Source: Thermoleophilia bacterium
Lineage (GTDB): Bacteria; Actinomycetota; Thermoleophilia; Gaiellales; Gaiellaceae
DNA length: 64,000 nucleotides
NCBI GenBank assembly: GCA_020845695.1
Contig: JADLFG010000015.1
Coordinates: 147,936-211,935 of the forward strand
Direction of reading: 5' to 3'
In this document: positions 1 to 7,613 of the stretch, piece by piece
Numbering within the stretch: the first letter of the stretch is position 1
Layout: every line of letters starts with the position of its first letter
Notes under the pieces: model-generated
The model's database searches: none
What the model was told of the DNA's origin: nothing
What the model saw: only the letters and a program-made list of their open reading frames with translations
Program-made: the position numbers and the translations under genes

Positions 1-1
1 G

Positions 2-385
2 CCCTGTGAGCGCTCGCTTGCGCGCTCCGTCTGCGGGATCCGCTACACGCCAGATGAGGCAACCCTGCGGGGAGCCGGGGGCGGCTACTACGAGTGGATC
101 GTCCACGGCCTCGAGCTCTACGGAGAGCTCGAGAGGAGCGGAATCCCCGCGGTCGAGTGCTTCCCGACGGCAACATGGACGCGCCTCACGGGGCCGCGCG
201 CGGGGCGAAGCCGCGCCCGCTGGTCGCGAGAAGCGCTGCCGCTACTTCGGCTCGACGGCATCCCGGCGCAGACGAACCAGGACGAGCGGGACGCGCTCGC
301 TGCCGCCTTGACCGCCCGGGCCGACGCGCGCGGCCTGACCGAGCGGTTCGGCGAGATCGCGATCGCGCGCGGGGCGTGGCGGTAG
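2..385 (+). CDS. DUF429 family protein, C-terminal part (cut by window edge)
   Basis: The reading frame is open from the window edge to a TAG at 383-385, giving the last 127 residues or so. It reads YYEWIVHGLELYGEL, then ECFPTATWTRLTGPR, then NQDERDALAAALTAR and TERFGEIAIARG. These blocks match the C-terminal half of DUF429 proteins, whose usual motifs are a Y-W-I-x2-G-x2-LY helix, an E-x-FPTA-x-W segment and an NQD-RDA-x-AAALTAR helix. The function of DUF429 is not established; an RNase H-like fold has been proposed for the family. The start lies outside the window. The gene runs on the plus strand, and its stop is 32 bp before a triple REP palindrome. Confidence 0.75.
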   Translation, partial: PCERSLARSVCGIRYTPDEATLRGAGGGYYEWIVHGLELYGELERSGIPAVECFPTATWTRLTGPRAGRSRARWSREALPLLRLDGIPAQTNQDERDALAAALTARADARGLTERFGEIAIARGAWR

Positions 386-416
386 GCGCGGACGGGGCCG
401 GGCGCTGGGTGCGGAC

Positions 417-455
417 GGGGTCAGACCCCGGGGTCAGACCCCGGGGTCAGACCCC
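417..455. repeat. Three tandem REP palindromes, GGGGTCAGACCCC
   Basis: Three head-to-tail copies of the 13-bp near-palindrome GGGGTCAGACCCC lie at 417-429, 430-442 and 443-455. The same unit flanks the RAYT transposase gene at 43.3-44.15 kb and recurs at 21.9, 22.06 and 49.5 kb. The rest of the spacer 386-580 holds one decayed copy of the longer element (next entry) and nothing else recognisable. Confidence 0.9.
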
Positions 456-491
456 TACCTCCAAGGGTGCAACCATGCGGTTTGTGATCGG

Positions 492-526
492 GATCTGAGC
501 CGGGTCGCATCAGGGGCTCTGGCACC
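492..526 (+). repeat. Decayed copy of the RAYT-associated REP element
   Basis: These 35 bases align without gaps to the minus-strand element at the 3' end of the RAYT gene (43347-43313), with 28 identities by hand count. The GATCTGAG start, the GGGTCG core and the TCAGGGG joint are kept. Its last palindrome has decayed from GGGGTCTGACCCC to GGGGCTCTGGCACC-like sequence. It is therefore an old copy of the family. Confidence 0.6.
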
Positions 527-580
527 GCGGCGCGGGCGCGGGACCTGGCCGGCGGGGCCCTGCGGGTTGGCTCGGTGCGG

Positions 581-3500
581 TCAGCGCCCGAAGCTGTGCG
601 CCCCGGGGAGCGACGAGCGCAGCTCGGACGCGCCCGCAGCGTCCCTGGCGAGGGGAGCCAGCGAGGCGAGCTCCGCGCAGACGATGTTGCGGTTGCGCCC
701 GTTCAACTCGAAGCGGCCGCGGGCGAGCACGAGCGGCTCACCGCGAATCACCGCCCGGTAGCGGTCGTAGACGGGCGGCGGAACGACGAGATTGACCTGA
801 CCGTGCTCGTCCTCGAGCAGCATGAACACGACCCCCCGCGCCGTCGCCGGCCGCTGCCGCGCGACGACGAGCCCGGCGACCGCCACCCGCTCCCCGTCCT
901 CGCAGCCCGCGAGCTCGCGGCTCGACAGCGTCCCGGCCGGCAGGCGGGATCGCAGGAGCGCGAGCGGGTGCTGGCCGACGGAGAGCGCGGTCGTGCGGTA
1001 GTCGGCTAACACCAGCTCCCACGCGGTCTCCGCCGGCAACTTGGGCGTTGCCGACGTCGGCCCGAGCGGGAGCACGAGTTGGCGCTCCGCCCCGCCCGAG
1101 CCCGCGCTCGGCGGCCGCGAAGCGAGCCCGAGCTGCCAGAGCAGCCGCCGCCGCGACCCGCCGAGCCCCGCGCAGGCCCCGGAGAGGACGAGCGCCTCGA
1201 GCGCCGGCCGCTCGAGCGGCGCCCGTCGCGCCAGATCGGCGACGTCGCGAAACGGCCCGCCCGCCATCCGCTCGGCGACCAGCTCGCGCGCCGGCCGCTC
1301 GCCGAGCCCGCGCACGAACCCCAGCCCGACCCTGACGCAGCCGCCCTCGAGCGTGCAGACGGCCTCGCTCACGTTCACGTCGGGGCCGCGCACCTCGAGC
1401 CCGCGCCGCTCCGCATCCCGGACGAGGCTCGCGGGCGGGTAGAAGCCCATCGGCTGGGCGTTCAGGAGCGCGCACAGGAGCTCGGCCGGGTAGTGGCGGC
1501 GAAGCCACGCCGACTGGTAGGCGAGCAGCGCGAAGGCGGCCGCGTGCGACTTCGGAAACCCGAACGAGGCGAAGCCGAGCAGCCTCTCGAACACCAGCTC
1601 GGCGGTCTCGCGAGCGACGCCGCGCGCCAACGCCCCGTCCCGGAAGCGCTGGCGGTACGCCTCGATCGCGTCGCGGCTGCGCCGGCGGCTCATCGCGCGC
1701 CTGAGCCCCTCCGCCTCCCCCACCGTAAAGCCCGCGAGCGCGACCGCCACGTCCAGCACCTGCTCCTGGAAGACGACGACGCCGAGCGTCTCCCGCAGCG
1801 GCCCTTCGAGCAGCGGGTGGTCGTACGGCGGCACGTAGCACGGATCGGCCCGCAGGCGCTGGCGCCGCTCAACGTACGGGTGCACCGCCCCGCCCTGGAT
1901 CGGCCCGGGCCGCACGAGCGCGACCTCGACGGTGAGATCGTCGAGGCTCTCCGGCAGCGTACGGACGAGCATCTGCATCTGCGCCCGGCTCTCGATCTGG
2001 AAGACGCCGACGGTGTCGGCCGCCTGGATCTCCCGGTAGACCTCGCGGTCGTCGAGCGGGATACGCGAGAGGTCGATCGGCTCCCCCCGGCGTCGCGCGA
2101 TCGTCTCCACGCACTCCTCGACGGCGGAGAGCATGCCGAGCCCGAGCAGGTCGATCTTGAGGAAGCCCGCGTCGGCGCAGGAGTCCTTGTCCCACTGGCA
2201 GAGCTGCCTGCCCGCCATCGCCGCCGGCACCACCGGGACGAGCTCGACGAGCGGGCGGCTCGAGATCACCATCCCACCGGGATGCTGGGAGATGTGGCGC
2301 GGCAGGCCCGCGATCTCCGCGCACAGCTCCGGCAGGGCCCGCCAGCGGGGCGAGCGGAGCCTCTCGCGTGCGCCGGGAAGCAGCTCGAGCTCCCGGCCGA
2401 CCTCGCGGGCGTCCCAGCCCTCGGACACGCGCGCGAGTCGCTCCAGCTCGACCCCCGGCAGGCCGAGCGCCTTGCCGACCTCCCGGATCGCACCGCGCCC
2501 CCGGTAGGTGGCGAAGCTCGCGACGAGCGCGGCGTGCTCCCGGCCGTAGCGCTCGATCACCGCGGGGATCAGCCGCTCGCGAATGTCGCGGGGGAAGTCG
2601 AGATCGATGTCTGGCACCGAGACGAGCTCGCGATTGAGGAAGCGCCCGAGCGAGAGCCCGGCTCCGATCGGATCGACGTGCGAGAGGCCGGTCAGGTAGC
2701 AGACGATCGAGCCGACCGAGCTGCCGCGACCGCGACCCGGCGGCAGCGCGTGCCGCGGCGAGCCCGCCCCGCGCACCTCGGCCGCGACCCGCCGCGCCAG
2801 CTCGAGCACGTCGTGGTGGAGGAGGAAGAAGCCGGAGAGCCGAAGCTCGGCGATCAGCGCGAGCTCCTCCTCGAGCCGCGCCACCGCCCGCTCACGGTGA
2901 GAGAAGCCCCCGTAGCGGCGGGCGAGCTCCTCCCGGCAGAGCCGCGCCAGCCGGGTGTCCGCCGGGTCGCCCTCCCCGGAAAAGTCCGGGTAGCGGTAGC
3001 CGAGCTCGCACGTCAGGTCGAACTCGAGCCGCTCCGCCAGCTCCACGGTCGCGCGCACCGCGTCCGGGTCGTCGGGAAAGCGCGCCGCCGCCTCTGCCGG
3101 CGGGACGAGCACGAACCGGTCGTTGCCGCGCCGCTCGCGCTCGCAACCGTCTAATGGCACGCCGCAGCGGATCGCGACGAGGACGTCCTGGAGGCGGGCG
3201 CGACGCGGGTGGTGCGCGTGGACGTTCCCGGTCGCGACCGTCCGTACGCCGAGCGCCGCCGCCAGGTCGCGCAGCGCGGCGTTTCGCCTCGCGTCACCGC
3301 GCAGGTACGGCCGCTGCAGCTCGACGTAGAAGCGCTCCCGGCCGAACGCGCGGGCAAGCCGGGCGGCCGCGTTCGGGTCGCGTGCGGCGAGCCCGCTGCT
3401 CGCGCAGCCCGACAGGCAGACGAGCCCCTCGCGGAGCTCCCCGAGCAGGGCGGGGTCGAGCGCCGGCCGCAGGCGGTCACCCCCGTGCGCGGCCGTCAGC

Positions 3501-3772
3501 AGCCGGCACAGATTCGCGTAGCCGCGCTGCGACTCGCAGAGGAGCGTCACGTGCGCTCCGCCCGCGAGCGTGACCTCGGCACCCGTGAGCGGGCGCACCC
3601 CGAGCGCCTTCGCGGCGTGGGCGTGCTCGAGCGAGCCGTGGAGGCCGTCGTGGTCCGTGAGCGCGAGCGCCCCGTAGCCGAGCTCGGCAGCGCGCGCAAC
3701 CAGCTCCTCGGGCAGCGAGGCCCCGTCGAGGAACGAGTACGCCGAGTGACAGTGCAGCTCGACGTAAATCAT
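581..3772 (-). CDS. dnaE2: Error-prone DNA polymerase III alpha subunit DnaE2
   Basis: This 1,063-residue C-family polymerase does mutagenic translesion synthesis together with ImuB after DNA damage. The protein begins with a PHP domain (YVELHCHSAYSFLDGAS at 3-19). The palm carries PDIDLDFPRD with the catalytic aspartates near residues 400-404. The helix-hairpin-helix region reads FGFPKSHAAAFALLAYQSAWL. An OB-fold region near the end reads VAGLVVARQRPATARG. Length is close to that of mycobacterial DnaE2, and the long C-terminal tail of replicative DnaE1 is missing. The start at 3772 is fixed by the family N-terminus and by the promoter: the -10 hexamer lies 10 bp upstream and there is no Shine-Dalgarno, so the transcript is probably leaderless. 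Two LexA boxes sit directly upstream. The partner gene imuB is 2 kb away on the same strand, separated by an unrelated lipoprotein gene. Confidence 0.95.
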   Translation of the reverse strand: MIYVELHCHSAYSFLDGASLPEELVARAAELGYGALALTDHDGLHGSLEHAHAAKALGVRPLTGAEVTLAGGAHVTLLCESQRGYANLCRLLTAAHGGDRLRPALDPALLGELREGLVCLSGCASSGLAARDPNAAARLARAFGRERFYVELQRPYLRGDARRNAALRDLAAALGVRTVATGNVHAHHPRRARLQDVLVAIRCGVPLDGCERERRGNDRFVLVPPAEAAARFPDDPDAVRATVELAERLEFDLTCELGYRYPDFSGEGDPADTRLARLCREELARRYGGFSHRERAVARLEEELALIAELRLSGFFLLHHDVLELARRVAAEVRGAGSPRHALPPGRGRGSSVGSIVCYLTGLSHVDPIGAGLSLGRFLNRELVSVPDIDLDFPRDIRERLIPAVIERYGREHAALVASFATYRGRGAIREVGKALGLPGVELERLARVSEGWDAREVGRELELLPGARERLRSPRWRALPELCAEIAGLPRHISQHPGGMVISSRPLVELVPVVPAAMAGRQLCQWDKDSCADAGFLKIDLLGLGMLSAVEECVETIARRRGEPIDLSRIPLDDREVYREIQAADTVGVFQIESRAQMQMLVRTLPESLDDLTVEVALVRPGPIQGGAVHPYVERRQRLRADPCYVPPYDHPLLEGPLRETLGVVVFQEQVLDVAVALAGFTVGEAEGLRRAMSRRRSRDAIEAYRQRFRDGALARGVARETAELVFERLLGFASFGFPKSHAAAFALLAYQSAWLRRHYPAELLCALLNAQPMGFYPPASLVRDAERRGLEVRGPDVNVSEAVCTLEGGCVRVGLGFVRGLGERPARELVAERMAGGPFRDVADLARRAPLERPALEALVLSGACAGLGGSRRRLLWQLGLASRPPSAGSGGAERQLVLPLGPTSATPKLPAETAWELVLADYRTTALSVGQHPLALLRSRLPAGTLSSRELAGCEDGERVAVAGLVVARQRPATARGVVFMLLEDEHGQVNLVVPPPVYDRYRAVIRGEPLVLARGRFELNGRNRNIVCAELASLAPLARDAAGASELRSSLPGAHSFGR

Positions 3773-3774
3773 AC

Positions 3775-3812
3775 GAACACACGTTCTATCCGAACGCGTG
3801 TTCCCTCGTCAA
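3775..3812 (-). promoter_or_regulatory. SOS promoter of dnaE2: two LexA boxes inside a -35/-10 promoter
   Basis: Two perfect GAAC-N4-GTTC boxes lie at 3775-3786 (GAACACACGTTC) and 3792-3803 (GAACGCGTGTTC), 17 bp apart. Read on the minus strand, TTGACG (3812-3807) and TAGAAC (3788-3783) form a -35/-10 pair with an 18-bp spacer. The distal box fills the spacer and the proximal box overlaps the -10, so bound LexA would block RNA polymerase. The -35 also contains the TGA stop of the upstream lipoprotein gene. The same layout is found at imuB. Confidence 0.9.
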
Positions 3813-5455
3813 GGCGCCCGGGTCAGACTCGGTAGCACCGTGCGGGGAAAGCCCGCGTAGGCGATCTCGTCGAAGCGGACCTCCGCCCCGCCGTCCGCGA
3901 ACGTCTCGACGAACACGCCGAAGGCACCGCCCTCCGGGAGGCCTCCCTCGACCGAGACCGTGTCCACCCAGCGCCCGTCGACCACGAGCGTGATTCCCCA
4001 GCTTCGGCACTCCCCCTCGATCCGGTAGCTCGCCGCCCGCGCCTCGATCTCCTCCGAGGGGGCCCATTGCCCGTCCCCGGTCAGGATCGTCGTCTCCCCG
4101 CCGCGGCGCTCGCTGATCGCGTAGGTGCCGTCCGAGCCGATCCCGGCGGCGAAGTGGTTGTCGATATCCCGGTAGGCGCACAGGAACCCGAAGCCCGCAT
4201 CGCTCGCCTCGCCCGTGTCGCGGACGTCGAGGCGGACCGCCGCCCGATCGGGAATCGAGCTCGGCGCCGCCGACGTCGCCAGCCAGCTCGGCTCGCCGGC
4301 CCGGATGATCAAGCTCCCCTCCTCGTACAGGGCCGAGCTCGCCTCGCCGGAGAACTGCTCCCAGCCCGAAGCGGGGTCGTCGAAGGACTCGGACGCGTAC
4401 GTCCGCAGCCCGCCCGCGGGCTCGAGCGCCCACACCGGGTCGGTGTCCATCGCCGGGTCGTCGGTCAACCGCGTCTGCCCGCTCCCGTCCGCGCTCATCA
4501 GGTAGATCTCGGAGTTGCCGTCGCGCTCGCTCGTGAAAGCGATCGTCGCCCCGTCAGGCGACCACTCGGGCCCGCGATCGTCCCCGGGCGACCGGGTCAG
4601 GTTGACAGGCTCGCCGCCGCTCGCCGGTACGACGCAGATCTCGCCACCGCCGCCAACCTCCTCGGCGGTGCAGTCGTAGGCGATCCAGACGCCGTCCGGC
4701 GACCAGTCGGCGCTCGTCTCCGAGAGCGCCGAGACCGCCACCTCCGCCAGCGCGCGAGCGCCCGACCCGTCGAGACCCATCGTGCCGAGGACCCGTGAGA
4801 AGCCGGAGACCCGCTCGAAGAACGCGAGCGTCCGGCCGTCGGGCGACCACGTCGGGCCGAACACCGAGCCCTCGGCCACGAGCCGCTCCACGCTCCCGTC
4901 CGGGGCCGCGACCGAGAGGCCCTCGTCACCGGCGACGAACGCGATCAGCGATCCGTCCGGCGACCACGCTGGCGCATAGAAGCCGGCGCCCGTTCGCCAC
5001 ACGTTGCTGAGAGCGTAACGATCCGTCCCCGGAACGAGGATCTCGATCCCGTCCTGGCTGTGCCACGCGATCCGGCCGTCGGGGGTCGACGCGTCAGGCT
5101 GGACGTCGTCCCCCGTGCTGAGGGTCAGCTGCTCCTGGCCGGATCCGTCCAGGCCCATCCGGAAGAGCTCGAAATCGCCGTCCCGGTCGCTTGCGAACAC
5201 GAGCACCGGCTCGCCGGACGGCGCCTCCTCGGGCGCCGTCTCCTCGGGCGCCGTCTCGCCGGGAGCATCCGGGCTCGGAGCCCCGGTCGAGACCCCCGCG
5301 GACGGCTCCGACTCGGACTCGTGCGTCGCCCCGGCAGCCGTCAGCGCCTGCGCCTGCGTCGGCGAGCCCACCGGATCGCCGCCGCCGCAGCCGGAGGTAC
5401 CCGCGGCCAGGGCGAGACCGCAAGCGAGCGTGACGCGCCACGCCCGGTGGCTCAC
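3809..5455 (-). CDS. Lipoprotein with TolB-like propeller and C-terminal LamG-like domain
   Basis: A secreted protein of 548 residues. The GTG start at 5455 is chosen because a promoter ends 7 bp before it; the upstream in-frame GTG at 5494 lies outside that promoter. The N-terminus is a signal sequence (VTLACGLALAAGTSGC) ending in a lipobox-like cysteine. An acidic Pro/Glu/Ala linker with APEETAPEE repeats follows. Next come PD40/TolB-type propeller blades (ASDRDGDFELF, PAWSPDGSLIAF, PTWSPDGRTLAF, PEWSPDGATIAF). The last 180 residues form a LamG-like domain (GFLCAYRD, GTYAISERRG, GDGQW). The C-terminal domain is clearly related to that of the FHA protein at 16925-18022, and the propeller to that at 10762-12294. 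Ligand unknown. The gene interrupts the dnaE2/imuB cassette and has its own promoter, so a direct role in DNA repair is unlikely. Confidence 0.85.
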   Translation of the reverse strand: MSHRAWRVTLACGLALAAGTSGCGGGDPVGSPTQAQALTAAGATHESESEPSAGVSTGAPSPDAPGETAPEETAPEEAPSGEPVLVFASDRDGDFELFRMGLDGSGQEQLTLSTGDDVQPDASTPDGRIAWHSQDGIEILVPGTDRYALSNVWRTGAGFYAPAWSPDGSLIAFVAGDEGLSVAAPDGSVERLVAEGSVFGPTWSPDGRTLAFFERVSGFSRVLGTMGLDGSGARALAEVAVSALSETSADWSPDGVWIAYDCTAEEVGGGGEICVVPASGGEPVNLTRSPGDDRGPEWSPDGATIAFTSERDGNSEIYLMSADGSGQTRLTDDPAMDTDPVWALEPAGGLRTYASESFDDPASGWEQFSGEASSALYEEGSLIIRAGEPSWLATSAAPSSIPDRAAVRLDVRDTGEASDAGFGFLCAYRDIDNHFAAGIGSDGTYAISERRGGETTILTGDGQWAPSEEIEARAASYRIEGECRSWGITLVVDGRWVDTVSVEGGLPEGGAFGVFVETFADGGAEVRFDEIAYAGFPRTVLPSLTRAP

Positions 5456-5462
5456 GGGGACG

Positions 5463-5491
5463 ATTATTCGCCCGCAGGCGTGGCGCGTCAA
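5463..5491 (-). promoter_or_regulatory. Sigma-70-type promoter of the lipoprotein gene
   Basis: On the minus strand TTGACG (5491-5486) is followed after 17 bp by AATAAT (5468-5463). The GTG start at 5455 comes 7 bp after the -10. The predicted transcript therefore starts at or next to the start codon. Confidence 0.75.
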
Positions 5492-5504
5492 CACCGCCGG
5501 CCCG

Positions 5505-5711
5505 TCACGCCCGCTGGCGAAGCCACCGGCCCGAGATCTCGTCGAGGAAGACGACGACGTTCTCGCCGGTCTCGAGCACGACCTCGAAGTAGCGCCGCCG
5601 CACGGGCTTGCCCGTCCACCAGCGCTCGGCCACGAGCCACTCCTCCCGCACGTGCGCCACGGCGACCGGCCCGACCCGCTCCGGCGTCCCGCCGGGGGCG
5701 ACGACGGCCAC
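5505..5711 (-). CDS. DUF6504 family small protein, ImuB-linked
   Basis: A small basic protein of about 68 residues with the motifs EEWLVAERWWTGKP, RRRYFEVVLETGENVVVFLDE and GRWLRQRA. It resembles DUF6504 proteins, which are commonly encoded just after imuB in Actinobacteria; their function is not known. It follows imuB on the same strand and is probably co-transcribed. The start is uncertain. GTG at 5711 gives 68 residues. A CTG at 5729 in the same frame would overlap the imuB stop as CTGA, which would suit translational coupling, but no Shine-Dalgarno is visible for either. Confidence 0.7.
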   Translation of the reverse strand: MAVVAPGGTPERVGPVAVAHVREEWLVAERWWTGKPVRRRYFEVVLETGENVVVFLDEISGRWLRQRA

Positions 5712-5725
5712 CGGCCGCGGCTCGT

Positions 5726-6910
5726 TCAGTCGTCGCGCGGGACGAGGACGGCTCTCGCCTCCGGGATCCGCGACCACGGCGCGACCTCCACGACGGTGCC
5801 GACGGCGTCGATTCCCGCCGCCGCCCTGACCTGGCGCAGACCCTCGCGCAGGAGTTCCCGCAGCCGCCCGCCCTCCGGACGGACGAGCTCCTCCTGGGTC
5901 CCCGCCGCTCCCGCAAGAGCGCCGAGCGCGAGCCGCAACTCGATCGCCGGCCCCGGCAGCTCCGCGAGCTTCGGCGCGAGCGCCACCACGAGTCGAGCCC
6001 GCTCGGCCGTCGGCTCGCGCAGCGTCACCGCCCGCCGCCACGAGCCGCCCGCGATCAGGCGGGCCGAGAGCACGAGCCGGCGAGGCGCCCGGCCCGCCCG
6101 TTCCGGTCGCGCGAGCAGCCGGTCGAGCAGCGCGGCAAGGCCCCGCTCGAGCGTAACCGCGTTCGCGACCGCCTCCGGGAACGCGAGCGCCTCCGCGATC
6201 TCCTCCACCGGCCGCCGCGGCGTCACCGATCGCCCGTCCTCGCCGCGGGCGAGGCGCCAGGCGTCCTCGCCGTCCGAGCCGAGGCGATCCGCGACCGCCG
6301 GTCCGGGCAGGCGTGCCAGCTCCCCGAGCCGGCGCAGGCCGAGGTCGGCGAGCTCCTTGCGACGCTCCGGCGAGAGGGGGAGAACGTCGAGCGGCAGCGG
6401 CTCGAGAAACAGCGCCTCCTCCCCGTCGTCGACGACGAGCGCCCGTCCCGGCGGGGCGACGCTCGCGGCGGCGAGCGCGGCGAAGCGGCGGGCGGCGGCG
6501 CCGACGCGGGGCTCCCACTCCGGCCCGGCCGCGTCGAGCGCCCGTCGCAGCGCCGCGCGAAGCCCGCCCGCGAGCCGCTCCACCCCCGCCGTCTCGAAGT
6601 AGGCGCAGCCCGGCTGAGCCGGCTCGACCGCGAGACCGGCCGCCTCGAGCCGCCGCAGCAGCCGCTCCCACTCCTGCTCCGCCGCCGCGGGGTCCCGCTC
6701 GACGAGCGCGAGCTCCGGGCAGGTGGCGAGCGCCTCGCCGAGGCGCATCCCCGGCCGAACGCCAGCCCGCCGCGCCGCCTCCGTGCACGGCCCGACGAGG
6801 TCGCGCTCGCCCGGCGCCGGCCCGAGCGCCGCCGCCCTGCCCGCGAGCTCCGGGCGGGCCCGCAGCGCGGCGCGGAGTCCGAACGCGTCGATCGTCAGAC
6901 ACCCGATCAT
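5726..6910 (-). CDS. imuB: ImuB, Y-family polymerase-like mutasome protein
   Basis: A 394-residue protein of the DinB/UmuC superfamily that in other bacteria bridges DnaE2 to the sliding clamp and is not itself a polymerase. The N-terminus GCLTIDAFGLRAAL takes the place of the palm motif. The following RAGVRPGMRLGEALATCP is the usual Y-family helix. The second acidic motif of active enzymes (S-x-D-E) is replaced by AYFETAG, in keeping with the loss of catalysis known in ImuB. The start is set at ATG 6910 because the proximal LexA box begins at 6912; the upstream ATG at 6919 lies within that box. No imuA'-like or recA-like gene is adjacent. Confidence 0.9.
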   Translation of the reverse strand: MIGCLTIDAFGLRAALRARPELAGRAAALGPAPGERDLVGPCTEAARRAGVRPGMRLGEALATCPELALVERDPAAAEQEWERLLRRLEAAGLAVEPAQPGCAYFETAGVERLAGGLRAALRRALDAAGPEWEPRVGAAARRFAALAAASVAPPGRALVVDDGEEALFLEPLPLDVLPLSPERRKELADLGLRRLGELARLPGPAVADRLGSDGEDAWRLARGEDGRSVTPRRPVEEIAEALAFPEAVANAVTLERGLAALLDRLLARPERAGRAPRRLVLSARLIAGGSWRRAVTLREPTAERARLVVALAPKLAELPGPAIELRLALGALAGAAGTQEELVRPEGGRLRELLREGLRQVRAAAGIDAVGTVVEVAPWSRIPEARAVLVPRDD

Positions 6911-6911
6911 G

Positions 6912-6949
6912 GAACACATGTTCTACACGAACGCACGTTCTCCTGTCAA
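6912..6949 (-). promoter_or_regulatory. SOS promoter of imuB: two LexA boxes inside a -35/-10 promoter
   Basis: Perfect boxes GAACACATGTTC (6912-6923) and GAACGCACGTTC (6929-6940) are 17 bp apart. Minus-strand TTGACA (6949-6944) and TAGAAC (6925-6920) are separated by 18 bp. The geometry is identical to the dnaE2 promoter, including the gap of one or two bases between proximal box and start codon. Both genes should therefore be induced together by DNA damage. Confidence 0.9.
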
Positions 6950-7055
6950 GGTCCCGCTCCCGAGCCCGTCGATTCGCGCAACCGCAGCCCCGGAAAGACG
7001 CAACGCGTCCTCCCCCGCCGACCAGCTCGCCCCCGAGATCTCGACGGACTGCCGG

Positions 7056-7613
7056 CTAGAGCCGGGCGCGAGCGGCCGCCTCGCACGAGCAGCCGTCCCA
7101 CACGAGCAGCCAGCCGGAGTCCGGTGCCCGATCCTTGCAGGCGGTGGCGCAGGAGCCGGAGTCGCGGTAGCGGCTCGTCGCCACCACCTGGAGGTCGGCG
7201 CCCGCGGTTCCCACCGCGTCGGTGGGGACGGTGAACGAGACCGCCTGGCTGCTCGGGCGCTCGACGGGCAGCGGCTCGTAGCTGTTGCCCCGGCCCGACA
7301 GGAGCAGCACCAGCACGCCGCTCGACTTGATGATCCGCCCGCGGTAATCCCAGGCACCGTCGAGATCGGAGTCGAAGAGGATGGCGAGGCGGTTCTGGCC
7401 GGAGGCGAGAACATCGGTCGACCAGGAGCCCCAGGTCTTGACCGTGACCGTCACCGAGCTCGCGGTGTCGGTCACGACGACCTTGCGCACGTCGAGCTTG
7501 CCCGCCGTGTCGTCGGGGTCGGTAGCGGTCACCGCCGCGGCCGGGGAGACGGCCGCGAGAGCGACCACGGCACCGAGCCCGAGGGCCCGGAGAAGGCGCT
7601 GGCGCACGATCAC
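7056..7613 (-). CDS. Secreted hypothetical protein
   Basis: A 185-residue protein with an N-terminal signal peptide (RQRLLRALGLGAVVALAAVSPAAA, cleavage after AAA likely). The mature part is beta-rich: VTATDPDDTAGKLDVRKV, VTVTVKTWGSW, RLAILFDSDLDGAWDYRG. It has four cysteines near the C-terminus (SCATAC and DGCSC) that could form disulfides. Proteins with this DPDDT-x-G-x-LD-x-R opening are found as secreted hypotheticals in Actinobacteria; I know no function. The GTG start at 7613 overlaps the comB stop as GTGA, so the two are probably translated as a coupled pair. A second in-frame GTG lies at 7607. Confidence 0.7.
   Translation of the reverse strand: MIVRQRLLRALGLGAVVALAAVSPAAAVTATDPDDTAGKLDVRKVVVTDTASSVTVTVKTWGSWSTDVLASGQNRLAILFDSDLDGAWDYRGRIIKSSGVLVLLLSGRGNSYEPLPVERPSSQAVSFTVPTDAVGTAGADLQVVATSRYRDSGSCATACKDRAPDSGWLLVWDGCSCEAAARARL

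Noticed and set aside
1079..3154. Long plus-strand open frame opposite dnaE2
   Set aside because: It is antisense to a conserved polymerase; the product is Arg/Pro/Ala-rich low-complexity sequence, as expected for a high-GC shadow frame.
3830..3842. GGTCAGACTC resembling the REP palindrome
   Set aside because: It lacks the second arm CCCC and lies within the lipoprotein coding sequence.
6911..6919. ATG at 6919 as imuB start
   Set aside because: It lies inside the LexA box and would overlap the promoter; ATG 6910 matches the dnaE2 geometry.
5060..7234. Long plus-strand open frame of about 720 codons across imuB
   Set aside because: Shadow of imuB and its neighbours; no domain pattern, and extreme Arg content.
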